From CAZGDB01 sp964524705 (lineage in GTDB: Bacteria > Pseudomonadota > Gammaproteobacteria > Berkiellales > Berkiellaceae): 32,693 nt of DNA. Position 1 is the stretch's first letter. Every line of letters starts with the position of its first letter. The notes under the pieces were generated by a model. It saw only the letters and a list, made by a program, of their open reading frames with translations, was not told where the DNA came from and did not search any database. Where the stretch lies: positions 1 to 32,693 of the forward strand of contig CAZGDB010000021.1 of NCBI GenBank assembly GCA_964524705.1, in the 5' to 3' direction. The position numbers were made by a program, and so were the translations under genes. Positions 22,650 to 31,306 of the stretch are shown here, in pieces.

Positions 22650-25600
22650 ATGTTGCACCCACGTTTTTCTTTAAGTTCAGATCCACTTGCGCGTAAAATT
22701 ACAGAATACTATCGTCGCGAAGAAGCCTCGGTGGTGCAAGAGTTACTGGAAGCTTGGGATATGCCTTCAGAGGTGAAGTTAAGGATCCAAGGGCGTGCTA
22801 TCAAGCTCGTAGAGGGGCTCAGAAAGGAACGTTTAAAGCGCAAAGGGGTAGAAGCCTTTTTGTTTGAGTATGATTTGTCTAGTGAAGAAGGCATAGCGTT
22901 AATGTGTTTGGCAGAAGCGTTATTGCGTATTCCAGATGCTAAGACCAGAGATTTGTTTATTAAAGATAAAGTGACCCAAGCGCAATGGGAAAAACATTTT
23001 GGAAAAAGCCATTCTACTTTTGTGAATGCGGCAACCTGGGGGTTGATGCTAACAGGTAAAATTGTACAAGATGCACCTTCTACGAACAGACTTACTGGGC
23101 TATTAAAAGGATGGTTTACCCGTAGTTCAGAAGTGGTGATTCGTCAGGCGATGGCCAAGGGGATGGCGTATCTTGGAGATCAGTTCGTGATGGGACAAAC
23201 CATCACCGAAGCCATTAAACGTGCCAAGGCCTATGAAGGGCGTGGGTATCGCTTCTCTTATGACATGTTAGGAGAAGCAGCGTTAACCCAAGAAGACGCA
23301 GATCATTACTTTCAGGCGTATCAGCGTGCTATTTATGAAATTGCTCAAGTTGCTGTGAATTCTGGGCCTGTAGAAAGTCCAGGTATCTCTATTAAACTGT
23401 CGGCTTTGCATCCTCGTTATGAAGTTTTTCAAGAAGAACGTGTTTTTAATGAGTTATTGCCTAAAGTGCGGGTATTAGCGCAACAAGCAATGCAAGCGAA
23501 TATTCATTTAACGATTGATGCGGAAGAATCTGAGCGCTTAGAATTGTCCTTAGGGATTATTGAAGCGATTATGACAGATCCGATCTGTGAGCATTGGACG
23601 GGGTTTGGTTTAGCGTTACAAGCATATCAAAAACGTGCATTGCCGGTATTGGATTGGTTAATCGCCAAAGCCAGAGCAAGCCATCGTCGGATTATGGTTC
23701 GATTGGTAAAAGGGGCATATTGGGATTCTGAAATCAAACGGTCTCAAGAACAAGGGTTGGTGGATTATCCTGTTTTTACCCGTAAAGCGAATACAGACCT
23801 AAGTTATGTGCTCTGTGCACAAAAAATGCTGGATGCACCCGATGTGATTTTCCCACAATTCGCGACCCATAATGCACAGACTGTAGCGACCTTAATTGAG
23901 TTGTGTGGCAACAAACCTTTTGAATTCCAATGCCTGCATGGCATGGGAGATACTTTATACGACAATATCGTTGGGGAAAAAAACTTTAATTTACCCTGTC
24001 GTGTTTATGCCCCTGTGGGGACCCATAAAGACTTATTAGCATATTTGGTGCGTCGTCTTTTAGAAAATGGTGCGAATACCTCTTTTATTAATCAGATCAT
24101 GGATGTTCAAAGACCTGTGGAGCAGTTAGTGCAAGATCCTTATGAAATTATTTTAAATACCGTTGGTGCACGTCATCCTAATATTCCTTTACCTCGTGAT
24201 TTATTTGGAGCAACTCGGGTAAATGCTGCGGGGGTAGATTTTAGTAATCCTTTGTACATGGAGCCACTATTAGCCAAATTGGGGCAACATTTTTCAGCTG
24301 CACCAACCGTGGTAAGTACAGTGCCGCATCCTGAAGCTGATAGGCTGCGACCGGTCATGATGCCTGCAGAGAAAAACAAAATGATTGCAGAAGTCTGTCA
24401 GGTAACGGAAAGTGAATTGCGCATTATCTTAGATCAAGCAGCTAAGGCATTCCCCAGCTGGGAAGCTAAAGGTGTCAAGGAGCGTGCTGCATTATTAAAT
24501 CGTACTGCAGATCTGATGGAAGAAAACCAAGATCGTTTATTAGCCTTGCTAATGCAAGAAGCGGGTAAAATTCTTGTGGATGCAGTCAGTGAACTGCGAG
24601 AAGCGGTTGATTTTTGTCGTTATTATGCCGTAAGCGCTGAAGAAAACTTAGCAACACTGGTATTGCCGGGGCCGACAGGGGAAGAAAACACCTTTAGTTA
24701 CCGCGGACGTGGGGTTGCTTTATGTATTAGCCCTTGGAATTTCCCCTTGGCTATCTTTATGGGACAAGTGGCTGCCGCATTAGTGACGGGTAACACTGTA
24801 TTAGCGAAGTCTGCCACACAAACTCCATTGATTGCTGCAGCTGCGATTGATTTATTGCATCAAGCTGGGATCCCAAAGGATGTTGTACAGTGGGTATGTG
24901 CTTCTGGGCGTGTGGTGCAAGAAGTATTGGTGAAAGATCCTAGAGTGCAGGTCGTTATTTTTACTGGCTCTACAGATACGGCTTGGATGCTTCAGTCTAC
25001 GCTAGCTGCGCGCCGTGGTGCGATTGTGCCGTTGATCGCAGAAACCGGTGGTCAAAATGTGATGTTGGTGGATTCTTCTGCTTTGCCAGAACAAGTAGTG
25101 CAAGATGTCGTGACGTCTGCCTTTAGAAGCGTAGGACAGCGTTGTTCAGCCTTACGTATTCTTTGTGTGCAAGAAGAAATTGCAGAGCGTGTGATCAAGA
25201 TGTTGGTAGGGGCAATGGCAGAATTGAAGGTGGGAGATCCTAGAAATCTAACCACAGATATTGGTCCGGTTATTGACCAATCTCAGCTAGAAGCACTGCA
25301 AACGCATCGGGCATTCTTAGACCAGAAGGCAACGTTTTTGGGGGCAGTACCTTTAGATCCATTGGTGGCACAGCAAGGTCATTTTTTTGCACCGTGTGCT
25401 TATCAAATTGATAGCTTAGAATTATTGACCACGGAAATCTTTGGTCCTATTTTACATGTATATAGCTATAAAAAAGCTGAGTTTGGTGAGCTATTACAAC
25501 GCGTTAATCAATTAGGTTATGGCTTAACTATGGGTGTACACAGTCGTATTAAAGAGACCATTGATTACGTTCAAGAACAAGCACATGTGGGTAATTTATA

Positions 25601-25784
25601 TGTCAATCGCTCCATGATTGGTGCAGTGGTGGGCGTGCAACCGTTTGGTGGAGAAGGACTCTCTGGAACTGGCCCTAAAGCCGGTGGTCCGAACTACCTC
25701 AAACGCTTAGTACATGAACGGGTAGTGAGCGTGAATACCACAGCTGCAGGTGGCAATGCTAGTCTGATTTGTTTAGAGGGTTAA
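22650..25784 (+). CDS. putA: Bifunctional proline dehydrogenase / glutamate-semialdehyde dehydrogenase
   Basis: PutA oxidises proline to P5C (FAD, membrane quinone) and then to glutamate (NAD+). The 1044 residues show an N-terminal helical arm, the ProDH barrel (about 150-480; ISIKLSALHPRYE, RLVKGAYWDSEIKR, FATHNAQTV, CRVYAPVGTHKDLLAYLVRR), and the P5C dehydrogenase (about 530-1010; ISPWNFPLAIFMGQ, ETGGQN with E798, GQRCSALR with catalytic C832). It lacks the N-terminal ribbon-helix-helix that makes E. coli PutA (1320 residues) a repressor, and the extra C-terminal domain, so it is the shorter type that cannot self-regulate by DNA binding. AAGGA (22635-22639) is the likely RBS. A strong terminator follows. 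Confidence 0.96.
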   Translation: MLHPRFSLSSDPLARKITEYYRREEASVVQELLEAWDMPSEVKLRIQGRAIKLVEGLRKERLKRKGVEAFLFEYDLSSEEGIALMCLAEALLRIPDAKTRDLFIKDKVTQAQWEKHFGKSHSTFVNAATWGLMLTGKIVQDAPSTNRLTGLLKGWFTRSSEVVIRQAMAKGMAYLGDQFVMGQTITEAIKRAKAYEGRGYRFSYDMLGEAALTQEDADHYFQAYQRAIYEIAQVAVNSGPVESPGISIKLSALHPRYEVFQEERVFNELLPKVRVLAQQAMQANIHLTIDAEESERLELSLGIIEAIMTDPICEHWTGFGLALQAYQKRALPVLDWLIAKARASHRRIMVRLVKGAYWDSEIKRSQEQGLVDYPVFTRKANTDLSYVLCAQKMLDAPDVIFPQFATHNAQTVATLIELCGNKPFEFQCLHGMGDTLYDNIVGEKNFNLPCRVYAPVGTHKDLLAYLVRRLLENGANTSFINQIMDVQRPVEQLVQDPYEIILNTVGARHPNIPLPRDLFGATRVNAAGVDFSNPLYMEPLLAKLGQHFSAAPTVVSTVPHPEADRLRPVMMPAEKNKMIAEVCQVTESELRIILDQAAKAFPSWEAKGVKERAALLNRTADLMEENQDRLLALLMQEAGKILVDAVSELREAVDFCRYYAVSAEENLATLVLPGPTGEENTFSYRGRGVALCISPWNFPLAIFMGQVAAALVTGNTVLAKSATQTPLIAAAAIDLLHQAGIPKDVVQWVCASGRVVQEVLVKDPRVQVVIFTGSTDTAWMLQSTLAARRGAIVPLIAETGGQNVMLVDSSALPEQVVQDVVTSAFRSVGQRCSALRILCVQEEIAERVIKMLVGAMAELKVGDPRNLTTDIGPVIDQSQLEALQTHRAFLDQKATFLGAVPLDPLVAQQGHFFAPCAYQIDSLELLTTEIFGPILHVYSYKKAEFGELLQRVNQLGYGLTMGVHSRIKETIDYVQEQAHVGNLYVNRSMIGAVVGVQPFGGEGLSGTGPKAGGPNYLKRLVHERVVSVNTTAAGGNASLICLEG

Positions 25785-25797
25785 GTAGCAAATGCAG

Positions 25798-25834
25798 GTG
25801 ACCATCCATGGGATGGTCACTGTACGATTTTTTT
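25798..25834 (+). terminator. Rho-independent terminator of putPA
   Basis: GTGACCATCC (25798-25807) pairs perfectly with GGATGGTCAC (25811-25820) around ATG; seven T follow at 25828-25834, after a 7-base gap. The stem could also serve the convergent ankyrin gene, whose stop overlaps the T run. Confidence 0.8.
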
Positions 25835-26396
25835 ATCGACGACGAAATGCAGTAGAAGGTAAGCCTGCTGTTGGTAAATCTGCGTGATTTGACTTGCGTT
25901 GTACATGTTGCTGAAAAGTTAGAGAGGCTGCTGAGATTGAGGGTGAAGGCAGTGCAGGATCATTTTTTAAATCTACGCATTTTGTATTAATGCCTGGCAC
26001 TGACAGTAAGTATTTTATAGTATCTTGACGACGATGGCGTAATGCAGAGTGTAGTGGTGTGCGGCCAAAATTATTCGCAGTGTTTACATTTGCGCCATAT
26101 TTGACAGCCATTTGGACAAGTTCTGTATGTCCGAATCTGGTGGCTGTTTGTAGCGGTGTGAAGCCCTGCTCATCTTTATTATCCACTGAGGCGCCTGCCT
26201 GTACTAAGGCCTCAAAACTTTGTGTAGCGCCAGCGCTAGCAGCTACGTGTAGCATACGAGAGAGTGTGGTGCGATCTACGTTAGGGAGTAGTCGTTTGAT
26301 ACCTTCAGGATTATTTTCTGAGGCTGCATAAGAAAGTTGTTCATTTGGTGACAACGAGCTGTTTTCCCAATATCTACCTCTATCGCCTTTAGGCAT
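25833..26396 (-). CDS. Small ankyrin-repeat protein
   Basis: 187 residues with four ankyrin repeats: a degenerate one at 18-43, then 46-74 (LSRMLHVAASAGATQSFEAL), 78-107 (QGFTPLQTATRFGHTELVQM) and 111-137 (GRTPLHSALRHRRQDTIKYL). The last 50 residues are a Ser/Pro-rich, probably disordered tail ending in AFRRR. No signal peptide or membrane segment. AGGA lies 8 bases before the ATG. Such proteins bind other proteins; in intracellular Legionellales many are secreted effectors, but secretion cannot be read from this sequence. It lies downstream of mnmA on the same strand with a 73-bp gap. Confidence 0.8.
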   Translation of the reverse strand: MPKGDRGRYWENSSLSPNEQLSYAASENNPEGIKRLLPNVDRTTLSRMLHVAASAGATQSFEALVQAGASVDNKDEQGFTPLQTATRFGHTELVQMAVKYGANVNTANNFGRTPLHSALRHRRQDTIKYLLSVPGINTKCVDLKNDPALPSPSISAASLTFQQHVQRKSNHADLPTAGLPSTAFRRR

Positions 26397-26469
26397 AGAA
26401 TATCCTATATGTTTGTAGATGATAGTGGGAGTATTATGGCTCAGTAGGGAATAGTCAAGCTTGCTCTTT

Positions 26470-27567
26470 TTAGAGATTAAGCCCGCCTAAGGAATCTGTT
26501 GTGTGAATTACCCCACCACCTAAACAAAGTTCTCCTTGATACCAGACTAGAGATTGGCCAGGGGTTACGGCTTTCTGTGGTCGTGCAAACACGACTTTGA
26601 GGTGCTCTGGGTGTTCTGGGTCAGGATAGACAGTACAGTCTTCATCTTGTTGTCGGTAGCGCGTTTTAGCGGTACAGGTAAGGGGCAGGTCGGGCGTTCC
26701 TGTAATCCAATGAGGATTTTCTACCCAAACAGTTTGGCTAAAGTGGTGGGGGTCTTCGGCATCTTGACTTACGATAAGTTGGTTAGCTTTTAAGTTTTTA
26801 CCCACGACATACCAGGGTTGACCATTACCTTCTTTAGTTCCGCCTATATGTAATCCTTGGCGTTGTCCAAGGGTATAAAACATCAAGCCATGGTGTTCTC
26901 CCAGGCGTTTGCCTGTAGTGGTAAGCATGTCACCTTTTTGGGCGGGAAGGTATTCAGATAAGAAGGCTTTAAAGGGGCGTTGACCAATAAAGCAGATCCC
27001 CATGCTTTCCTTACGTTGCCAATGAGACAGACCCAGTTGTTGAATAGTGTCTTTGACTTCAGTTTTTAAGGTCTCACCAATAGGAAACATGCTATGGGCT
27101 AGTTGGTCTTGGGTGAGGGTATGTAAAAAATAGGTTTGGTCTTTATTGTTATCTTTAGCACGCAATAGCTGTGGGCCGTTGGGGCCGTGGGTAATACGTG
27201 CATAGTGACCAGTGGCAATGTGGGAGGCACCCATCTTTTGGGCATGTTCTAAAAAAACTTTAAATTTGATTTCCTGGTTACATAAAATATCAGGGTTTGG
27301 GGTGCGCCCCTTTTTGTATTCGGTTAAAAAATGTTGAAAGACATTTTGCCAATAGTCTTGTGCAAAGTTAATAACTGAGAAGGGGATGTCTAAGGCACGA
27401 CAGACTGCTTGGGCATCTTTAGCATCTTCTGCGGCCGAACAATAGTCACTGGTGTCATCTTCTTCCCAGTTTTTCATAAAAATACCGTGTAGCGGATAAC
27501 CTGCTTTTTTGAGGGTATAAGCGGTAAAAGCGGAGTCTACGCCGCCAGAAAGGCCAACAACAATCAT
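26470..27567 (-). CDS. mnmA: tRNA-specific 2-thiouridylase
   Basis: MnmA puts sulfur on U34 of tRNA-Lys, -Glu and -Gln using ATP and persulfide sulfur. The 365 residues carry the PP-loop VGLSGGVDSAFTAY (4-17), the D-x-x-S-DYC region, NPDILCNQEIKF with catalytic C96, ATGHYAR, LLRAKDNNKDQTYFL, and GICFIG with C192, followed by the beta-barrel C-terminal domain ending LCLGGGVI. The chosen ATG lies directly at the PP-loop, as in the family; no strong Shine-Dalgarno is seen and the leader is short. Confidence 0.96.
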   Translation of the reverse strand: MIVVGLSGGVDSAFTAYTLKKAGYPLHGIFMKNWEEDDTSDYCSAAEDAKDAQAVCRALDIPFSVINFAQDYWQNVFQHFLTEYKKGRTPNPDILCNQEIKFKVFLEHAQKMGASHIATGHYARITHGPNGPQLLRAKDNNKDQTYFLHTLTQDQLAHSMFPIGETLKTEVKDTIQQLGLSHWQRKESMGICFIGQRPFKAFLSEYLPAQKGDMLTTTGKRLGEHHGLMFYTLGQRQGLHIGGTKEGNGQPWYVVGKNLKANQLIVSQDAEDPHHFSQTVWVENPHWITGTPDLPLTCTAKTRYRQQDEDCTVYPDPEHPEHLKVVFARPQKAVTPGQSLVWYQGELCLGGGVIHTTDSLGGLNL

Positions 27568-27597
27568 GATGCACGCGATATTTTTTTATAAGCAGGC

Positions 27598-27626
27598 AGT
27601 ATAGCGGTTTTTGCTGTGGGATTAAA
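27598..27626 (-). promoter_or_regulatory. Probable mnmA promoter
   Basis: On the minus strand TTTAAT (27626-27621), 17 bp, TATACT (27603-27598), with start near 27591, about 24 bp before the mnmA ATG. The -10 is good and the -35 weak. Confidence 0.4.
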
Positions 27627-27721
27627 GAGCGTACTTTCACTTAAAAGTGTGTAGTGTCACATCGATGATTCTAAAAAAGACCTAAACTCTTAGCCTAGAA
27701 GAGATATCGTTGAGGTTAAAC

Positions 27722-29068
27722 ATGTCGGGTAAACCACCTAAAGTACCTAGAAATGATGTTGCAGGGTATGAACGCATAGGGCAGCTGACTGTTCCCAAAA
27801 CTGTCAGTATTATTCAAAAAGTAGGAAAAACGAGTACTTTCATACAGAAATCTCCTCAGGAGTCCGTGAACTTAGTGCGATATCAAGGGAGGTGGTATAT
27901 GGGGGAGAAGGAGGATTCTTCTCAGAGTCAAATTGCGTATAACAAGGAACAGAACCGGAATGCATTTAGAGAAGTCTTGGCCGGGGAATGGTTAAGATTG
28001 ATGAATCCTCTGCAGCCTAAAATCAGATTGCGGATGGAACAGTATGGGTTGAAGGTGTTGTCTAAAAAATTAGAGGGGTTTTTTTCGCTGTCAGATCTGA
28101 TTAATCCTAAGTTGGCAGCCACACATCCAGAGTATGCTGGGTTGTTTGCACAAATCAAAAGTGGAGAAATCCCAGGGTTGGCGTTTGCTACAGTTTCAGC
28201 ACTGTCTACGTTGAATGCAGACTTGCATTTACATAATATTGGCATAGTTAAGAATGGTCGTGGTAAATATGAAGTGGTAACCATTGATACAGGTATGTGC
28301 TATTTCCCCTTGTTAGTTCCGACAAGATTAAAGGATCAGGTTGGAATGGATATTTCAGTTGATGACTTAGATAGTTTTCCTTTTATAAAAGATGAGGATT
28401 TTTTAAAGAAAAACCATATGGATAATTTTTTAGGCGGTTTAACGGGTTCATATTTTTATGATAATGATTTTATGGAGTATAAGTTTTCACATCCTGTATG
28501 GGGGGAGGGAGGTTTTAGTCGAAATTCTAGTTTTCTGGAAGAAAAATATATGGCGATTCTTTTTCAGATTTTGCCTTCAGATCTGTTTGTTAAAAAGTTT
28601 ATGCTAAAATATGCTGCGCCCTATAACGCTAAAAAAATAGATGTTGATGATTTAAAGGGTGAGGCTATACAATGTGCTGAAATACATAATCAGAGAAAGG
28701 GAAATATTACCAATCAAGCGCTGAAGTTGCCAGGTTTTTTGGAGTATCTCAAGACGCCAAAAGCAGAGTTGGTTTGTGAGTATTTTATTGAAAATGTGGT
28801 TGATTTTTGCAATAAAAGTAAAAATCATTTGTGGAGTTCGGAGGTTGAAAAAACAGCAATAATTAATGCTTTACGCAACCGTTTTAAGGAGCTTCGAGAG
28901 ACGCCTGTTTTGAGGGCCTCTTTAAAAACTGCCGAAGAACGCGTAAAACAGGATGCAGAAGATACACTTTTTAAGGATTTGTTAAAGTATAAAAAAGAGC
29001 ATGATAAGCTGTTGGGCGGATCTGCAGGGTTTGTTTCCCAAAAAAATAGCTTGATAAAACGCTCATAA
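27722..29068 (+). CDS. Kinase-fold-like protein, paralogue 1 of 3
   Basis: 448 residues, family not recognised by name. Motifs shared with the two paralogues downstream are: N-terminal MSG and a GYERIGQLT segment; TFIQK (K43), resembling a nucleotide-binding lysine strand; FREVLAGEWLRLMNPLQPK (E84), like a conserved Glu helix; VLSKKLEGF (hinge-like); STLNADLHLHNIGI with D167 and N172, like the D-x-H-x-x-N catalytic loop of HipA/PI3K/APH-type kinases; and TIDTGMCYFP with D189 like the metal-binding DFG position. A C-terminal helical region contains CAEIHNQRK. The motifs suggest an active kinase-like enzyme; the substrate is unknown. ATG 27722 is preceded by GAGG (27712-27715). No signal peptide or transmembrane segment. 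Codon use is AT-richer than in the housekeeping genes. Confidence 0.65.
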   Translation: MSGKPPKVPRNDVAGYERIGQLTVPKTVSIIQKVGKTSTFIQKSPQESVNLVRYQGRWYMGEKEDSSQSQIAYNKEQNRNAFREVLAGEWLRLMNPLQPKIRLRMEQYGLKVLSKKLEGFFSLSDLINPKLAATHPEYAGLFAQIKSGEIPGLAFATVSALSTLNADLHLHNIGIVKNGRGKYEVVTIDTGMCYFPLLVPTRLKDQVGMDISVDDLDSFPFIKDEDFLKKNHMDNFLGGLTGSYFYDNDFMEYKFSHPVWGEGGFSRNSSFLEEKYMAILFQILPSDLFVKKFMLKYAAPYNAKKIDVDDLKGEAIQCAEIHNQRKGNITNQALKLPGFLEYLKTPKAELVCEYFIENVVDFCNKSKNHLWSSEVEKTAIINALRNRFKELRETPVLRASLKTAEERVKQDAEDTLFKDLLKYKKEHDKLLGGSAGFVSQKNSLIKRS

Positions 29069-29070
29069 AA

Positions 29071-29090
29071 TCAGTGCAGTTTCACACTGA
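29071..29090 (+). terminator. Weak hairpin after paralogue 1
   Basis: TCAGTG (29071-29076) can pair with CACTGA (29085-29090) around an 8-base loop just after the stop. There is no T tract, so termination here is doubtful. Confidence 0.25.
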
Positions 29091-29094
29091 AAAA

Positions 29095-29123
29095 TTTAAA
29101 AAGGCTTACACTTAAGTTATAAA
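29095..29123 (+). promoter_or_regulatory. Probable promoter of the paralogue 2 operon
   Basis: TTTAAA (29095-29100), 17 bp, TATAAA (29118-29123). Start of transcription would be near 29130, 20 bp before the ATG at 29150. It would drive the three-gene unit 29150-32680. Confidence 0.5.
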
Positions 29124-29149
29124 TAAGATGAAGAATGAAGGAGGCAGGC

Positions 29150-30532
29150 ATGTCAGGCGGACGTTCAAAAGGGCCTCGCTCAGATGATGCTGGTTATAGA
29201 CAGATTGGAGAGCATACCGACCCTACAAGCGTGAATAAAAAAGTTGCAATCCTGGAGAAAACAGGAAAAGAAGGTTTTTTTATGGCAAAAAAAATAGTAC
29301 AGAAAAGCCATCAGAAACCTTTGAATGTAGTTAAAAAAAATAGATCATCAGCAGTGTACGTTGATAATGGTTATTACCTTTTGGAAGGTCAGGAAAAATT
29401 AAATGTTGCCAATAGTTTTGCTTTTAGAGAGGTTTTGGCGGGGGAATGGTTACGTTTAATGAATCCGGGCCAACCAAAAGTCAGGGTGCGATTTTCACAA
29501 GGTGAAGTGAAGGTGCTCTCTCAAAAATTGGAAGGATTTATTCCGTTAGCGCAGATTGCAAACCACTCAGGATACAAAAAGATTTGGGAGGGTGTGCAAT
29601 CTGGGAAAATACGAGGTTTGGCTTCGGCCGCATTTTCTGCGATCTCAACTTTAAATGCAGATTTGCATTTAAATAATATTGGGGTAGCTTTAAATGAAAG
29701 TCGTCAATATGAGATTTTTGTTATTGATACGGGGATGTGTTATTTCCCGCGTGCGATTACAGCAGGCGACAAAAATACAGGTAAGGGTATTTCTGCTAGG
29801 GATTTAGAGAACTTCCCCTTTATTACTGATGCTGAGTTTATCCATAAAAATTTACTAGATAATTTTTTATGGATAATACATGACGGTCATTTTAATAACG
29901 GCGTATTAGAATACAGAAGAGATGGTCGCTGGGATTTTGATTTGCTGGAGAATGAAGCTTTCATAGAAGAAAAGCACTCGCGCATATTATGCGAGATTTT
30001 ACTTTCTGATGAGTTTGTTGAAAACTTCATGTTGCAGTATGCAGTGGAGGAAAATGCTAAAAGGGTCTCGGTGTCTATTTTAATAGAAGAAGCAAAAGGG
30101 TGTGCGAAACTGCATAATGAACGAAAAAAGAATATTCGAGAAGAGGTGCTTAAATTGTCTGATTTTAGGGATTTTTTAAGTACAGATAAAGCGGTTGCTG
30201 TTTATGAGGCATTTATGGCGCAAGTTTTAAATTTTCAAACAAAGAGCAAGAGACGTTTGTGGGGCGATGATTCCTCATTTGATCGTGACAGGATGCGGAA
30301 CGAATTGATTATAAGTTTTGAAAGCTTAAAATCTCTGGCTTTAGAAGAGTTTGATGTTTTTTATGATGCGAAAGAATATCTTACGGCTTCTGATTCTGAT
30401 GGTGATTTAGAGGATGATTTATATCCTTTATTAGAAGATTTTAGTGGAGGTTGGGGGTATGGGGGAGGGGTTGATCCAAGATTTAATACACCTACATACT
30501 CACATGGAAATAGAGGGGGATCTAATGAATAA
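29150..30532 (+). CDS. Kinase-fold-like protein, paralogue 2 of 3
   Basis: 460 residues, alignable with paralogue 1 over nearly the whole length. Shared landmarks are MSG at the N-terminus, GYRQIGEHT, the lysine-rich strand FMAKKIVQK, FREVLAGEWLRLMNPGQPK (E94), VLSQKLEGF, STLNADLHLNNIGV (D171, N176), FVIDTGMCYFP (D193), and CAKLHNERKKN. The C-terminus differs: an acidic stretch (SDSDGDLEDDL) and a Gly/Tyr/Asn-rich tail (GGWGYGGG). The ATG at 29150 has a near-perfect AAGGAGG (29138-29144); an upstream ATG at 29135 would add five residues and place the RBS inside the gene, so I reject it. It overlaps the next gene by 8 bp. Confidence 0.65.
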   Translation: MSGGRSKGPRSDDAGYRQIGEHTDPTSVNKKVAILEKTGKEGFFMAKKIVQKSHQKPLNVVKKNRSSAVYVDNGYYLLEGQEKLNVANSFAFREVLAGEWLRLMNPGQPKVRVRFSQGEVKVLSQKLEGFIPLAQIANHSGYKKIWEGVQSGKIRGLASAAFSAISTLNADLHLNNIGVALNESRQYEIFVIDTGMCYFPRAITAGDKNTGKGISARDLENFPFITDAEFIHKNLLDNFLWIIHDGHFNNGVLEYRRDGRWDFDLLENEAFIEEKHSRILCEILLSDEFVENFMLQYAVEENAKRVSVSILIEEAKGCAKLHNERKKNIREEVLKLSDFRDFLSTDKAVAVYEAFMAQVLNFQTKSKRRLWGDDSSFDRDRMRNELIISFESLKSLALEEFDVFYDAKEYLTASDSDGDLEDDLYPLLEDFSGGWGYGGGVDPRFNTPTYSHGNRGGSNE

Positions 30533-31295
30533 AAATCATGAACCTCGTCTTTTTAGACAAAAGACATTTGCAACAGGTGCTGTGCCTGTTGTTCCGCTTG
30601 CGGTCAATAATGGTGTGCAGTTAACTACCGAAGAAAAAATAGACTTGGAAAAATTGTTGCCTATTTATAAAAAAAGCAACGATAGGTTGTTGGCTTTGGA
30701 AGGACGGATTATTAGAGCTATTTCGGAGAATAAGGATGAGAAAAAAAGAAGAGCTTATGCGGCGCTTAAGATGGAAGACCGAAAAATACAAGAATTTTTA
30801 AAAAATCATGAGATGCCGCCTTTTTTTGCAGGGGTGGATAGCTTATCAGGTTTTGTGAAAGTTTTAAAAAACAGATTAGAANNNNNNNNNNNNNNNNNNN
30901 NNNNNNNNNNNNNNNNNNNNNNNNNNNNNNNNNNNNNNNNNNNNNNNNNNNNNNNNNNNNNNNNNNNNNNNNNNNNNNNNNCAGAAGAGAAATTAGATTT
31001 AGAATTGTTATCCCCAATTCTGCAGGAGGCGAAAGATTTATTACTAAGTTTACAGGTCAAACTACTGCTTTTGGATTTAAACGAGAGTGTAGGAGATGTT
31101 ACTAGAGCACAAATATTATCTGAGATAGCTGTTGAAGATAGAAAAATTCAAGCACTGATACGAGATAATGATATGGGGCCTACTTTTGTTGGGGTGACAA
31201 CTTTACAAGAATTTGTAGATTGTATTGAAGCGAGATTAACTGAAATTATTCGTAAACAGTATGGAGCAAATCCTAGTGTTCGGGTGGTTTTATAG
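30525..31295 (+). CDS. Two-repeat helical protein, interrupted by an assembly gap
   Basis: 256 codons including 34 unknown ones. Two copies of a roughly 85-residue unit are visible: residues 36-119 (EEKIDLEKLLPIYKKSNDRL ... EDRKIQEFLKNHEMPPFFAG ... FVKVLKNRLE) and from 154 (EEKLDLELLSPILQEAKDLL ... EDRKIQALIRDNDMGPTFVG ... FVDCIEARLTEI). Conserved are EEKxDLE, PI, LLxL, EDRKIQ, MxPxFxGV and FV. Each unit looks alpha-helical with a short loop. The frame is open on both sides of the gap but the gap length is unknown, so the gene could be longer, hold more repeats or be two genes. The ATG at 30525 follows GAGGGGGA and overlaps the end of paralogue 2, implying coupling. No family recognised. Confidence 0.55.
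   Translation: MNKNHEPRLFRQKTFATGAVPVVPLAVNNGVQLTTEEKIDLEKLLPIYKKSNDRLLALEGRIIRAISENKDEKKRRAYAALKMEDRKIQEFLKNHEMPPFFAGVDSLSGFVKVLKNRLEXXXXXXXXXXXXXXXXXXXXXXXXXXXXXXXXXXEEKLDLELLSPILQEAKDLLLSLQVKLLLLDLNESVGDVTRAQILSEIAVEDRKIQALIRDNDMGPTFVGVTTLQEFVDCIEARLTEIIRKQYGANPSVRVVL
30882..30981. other. Assembly gap of exactly 100 N
   Basis: One hundred N, the usual placeholder for a scaffold join of unknown length. It falls between two similar repeat units, a typical place for an assembly to break. Confidence 0.95.
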
Positions 31296-31306
31296 GGGGG
31301 GGAGGT

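Noticed and set aside
27568..27721. PmrA-type effector regulatory box upstream of the kinase-like cluster
   Set aside because: No pair of CTTAAT-like half sites at the right spacing; only a short CACTT/AAGTG inverted repeat near 27640, not convincing.
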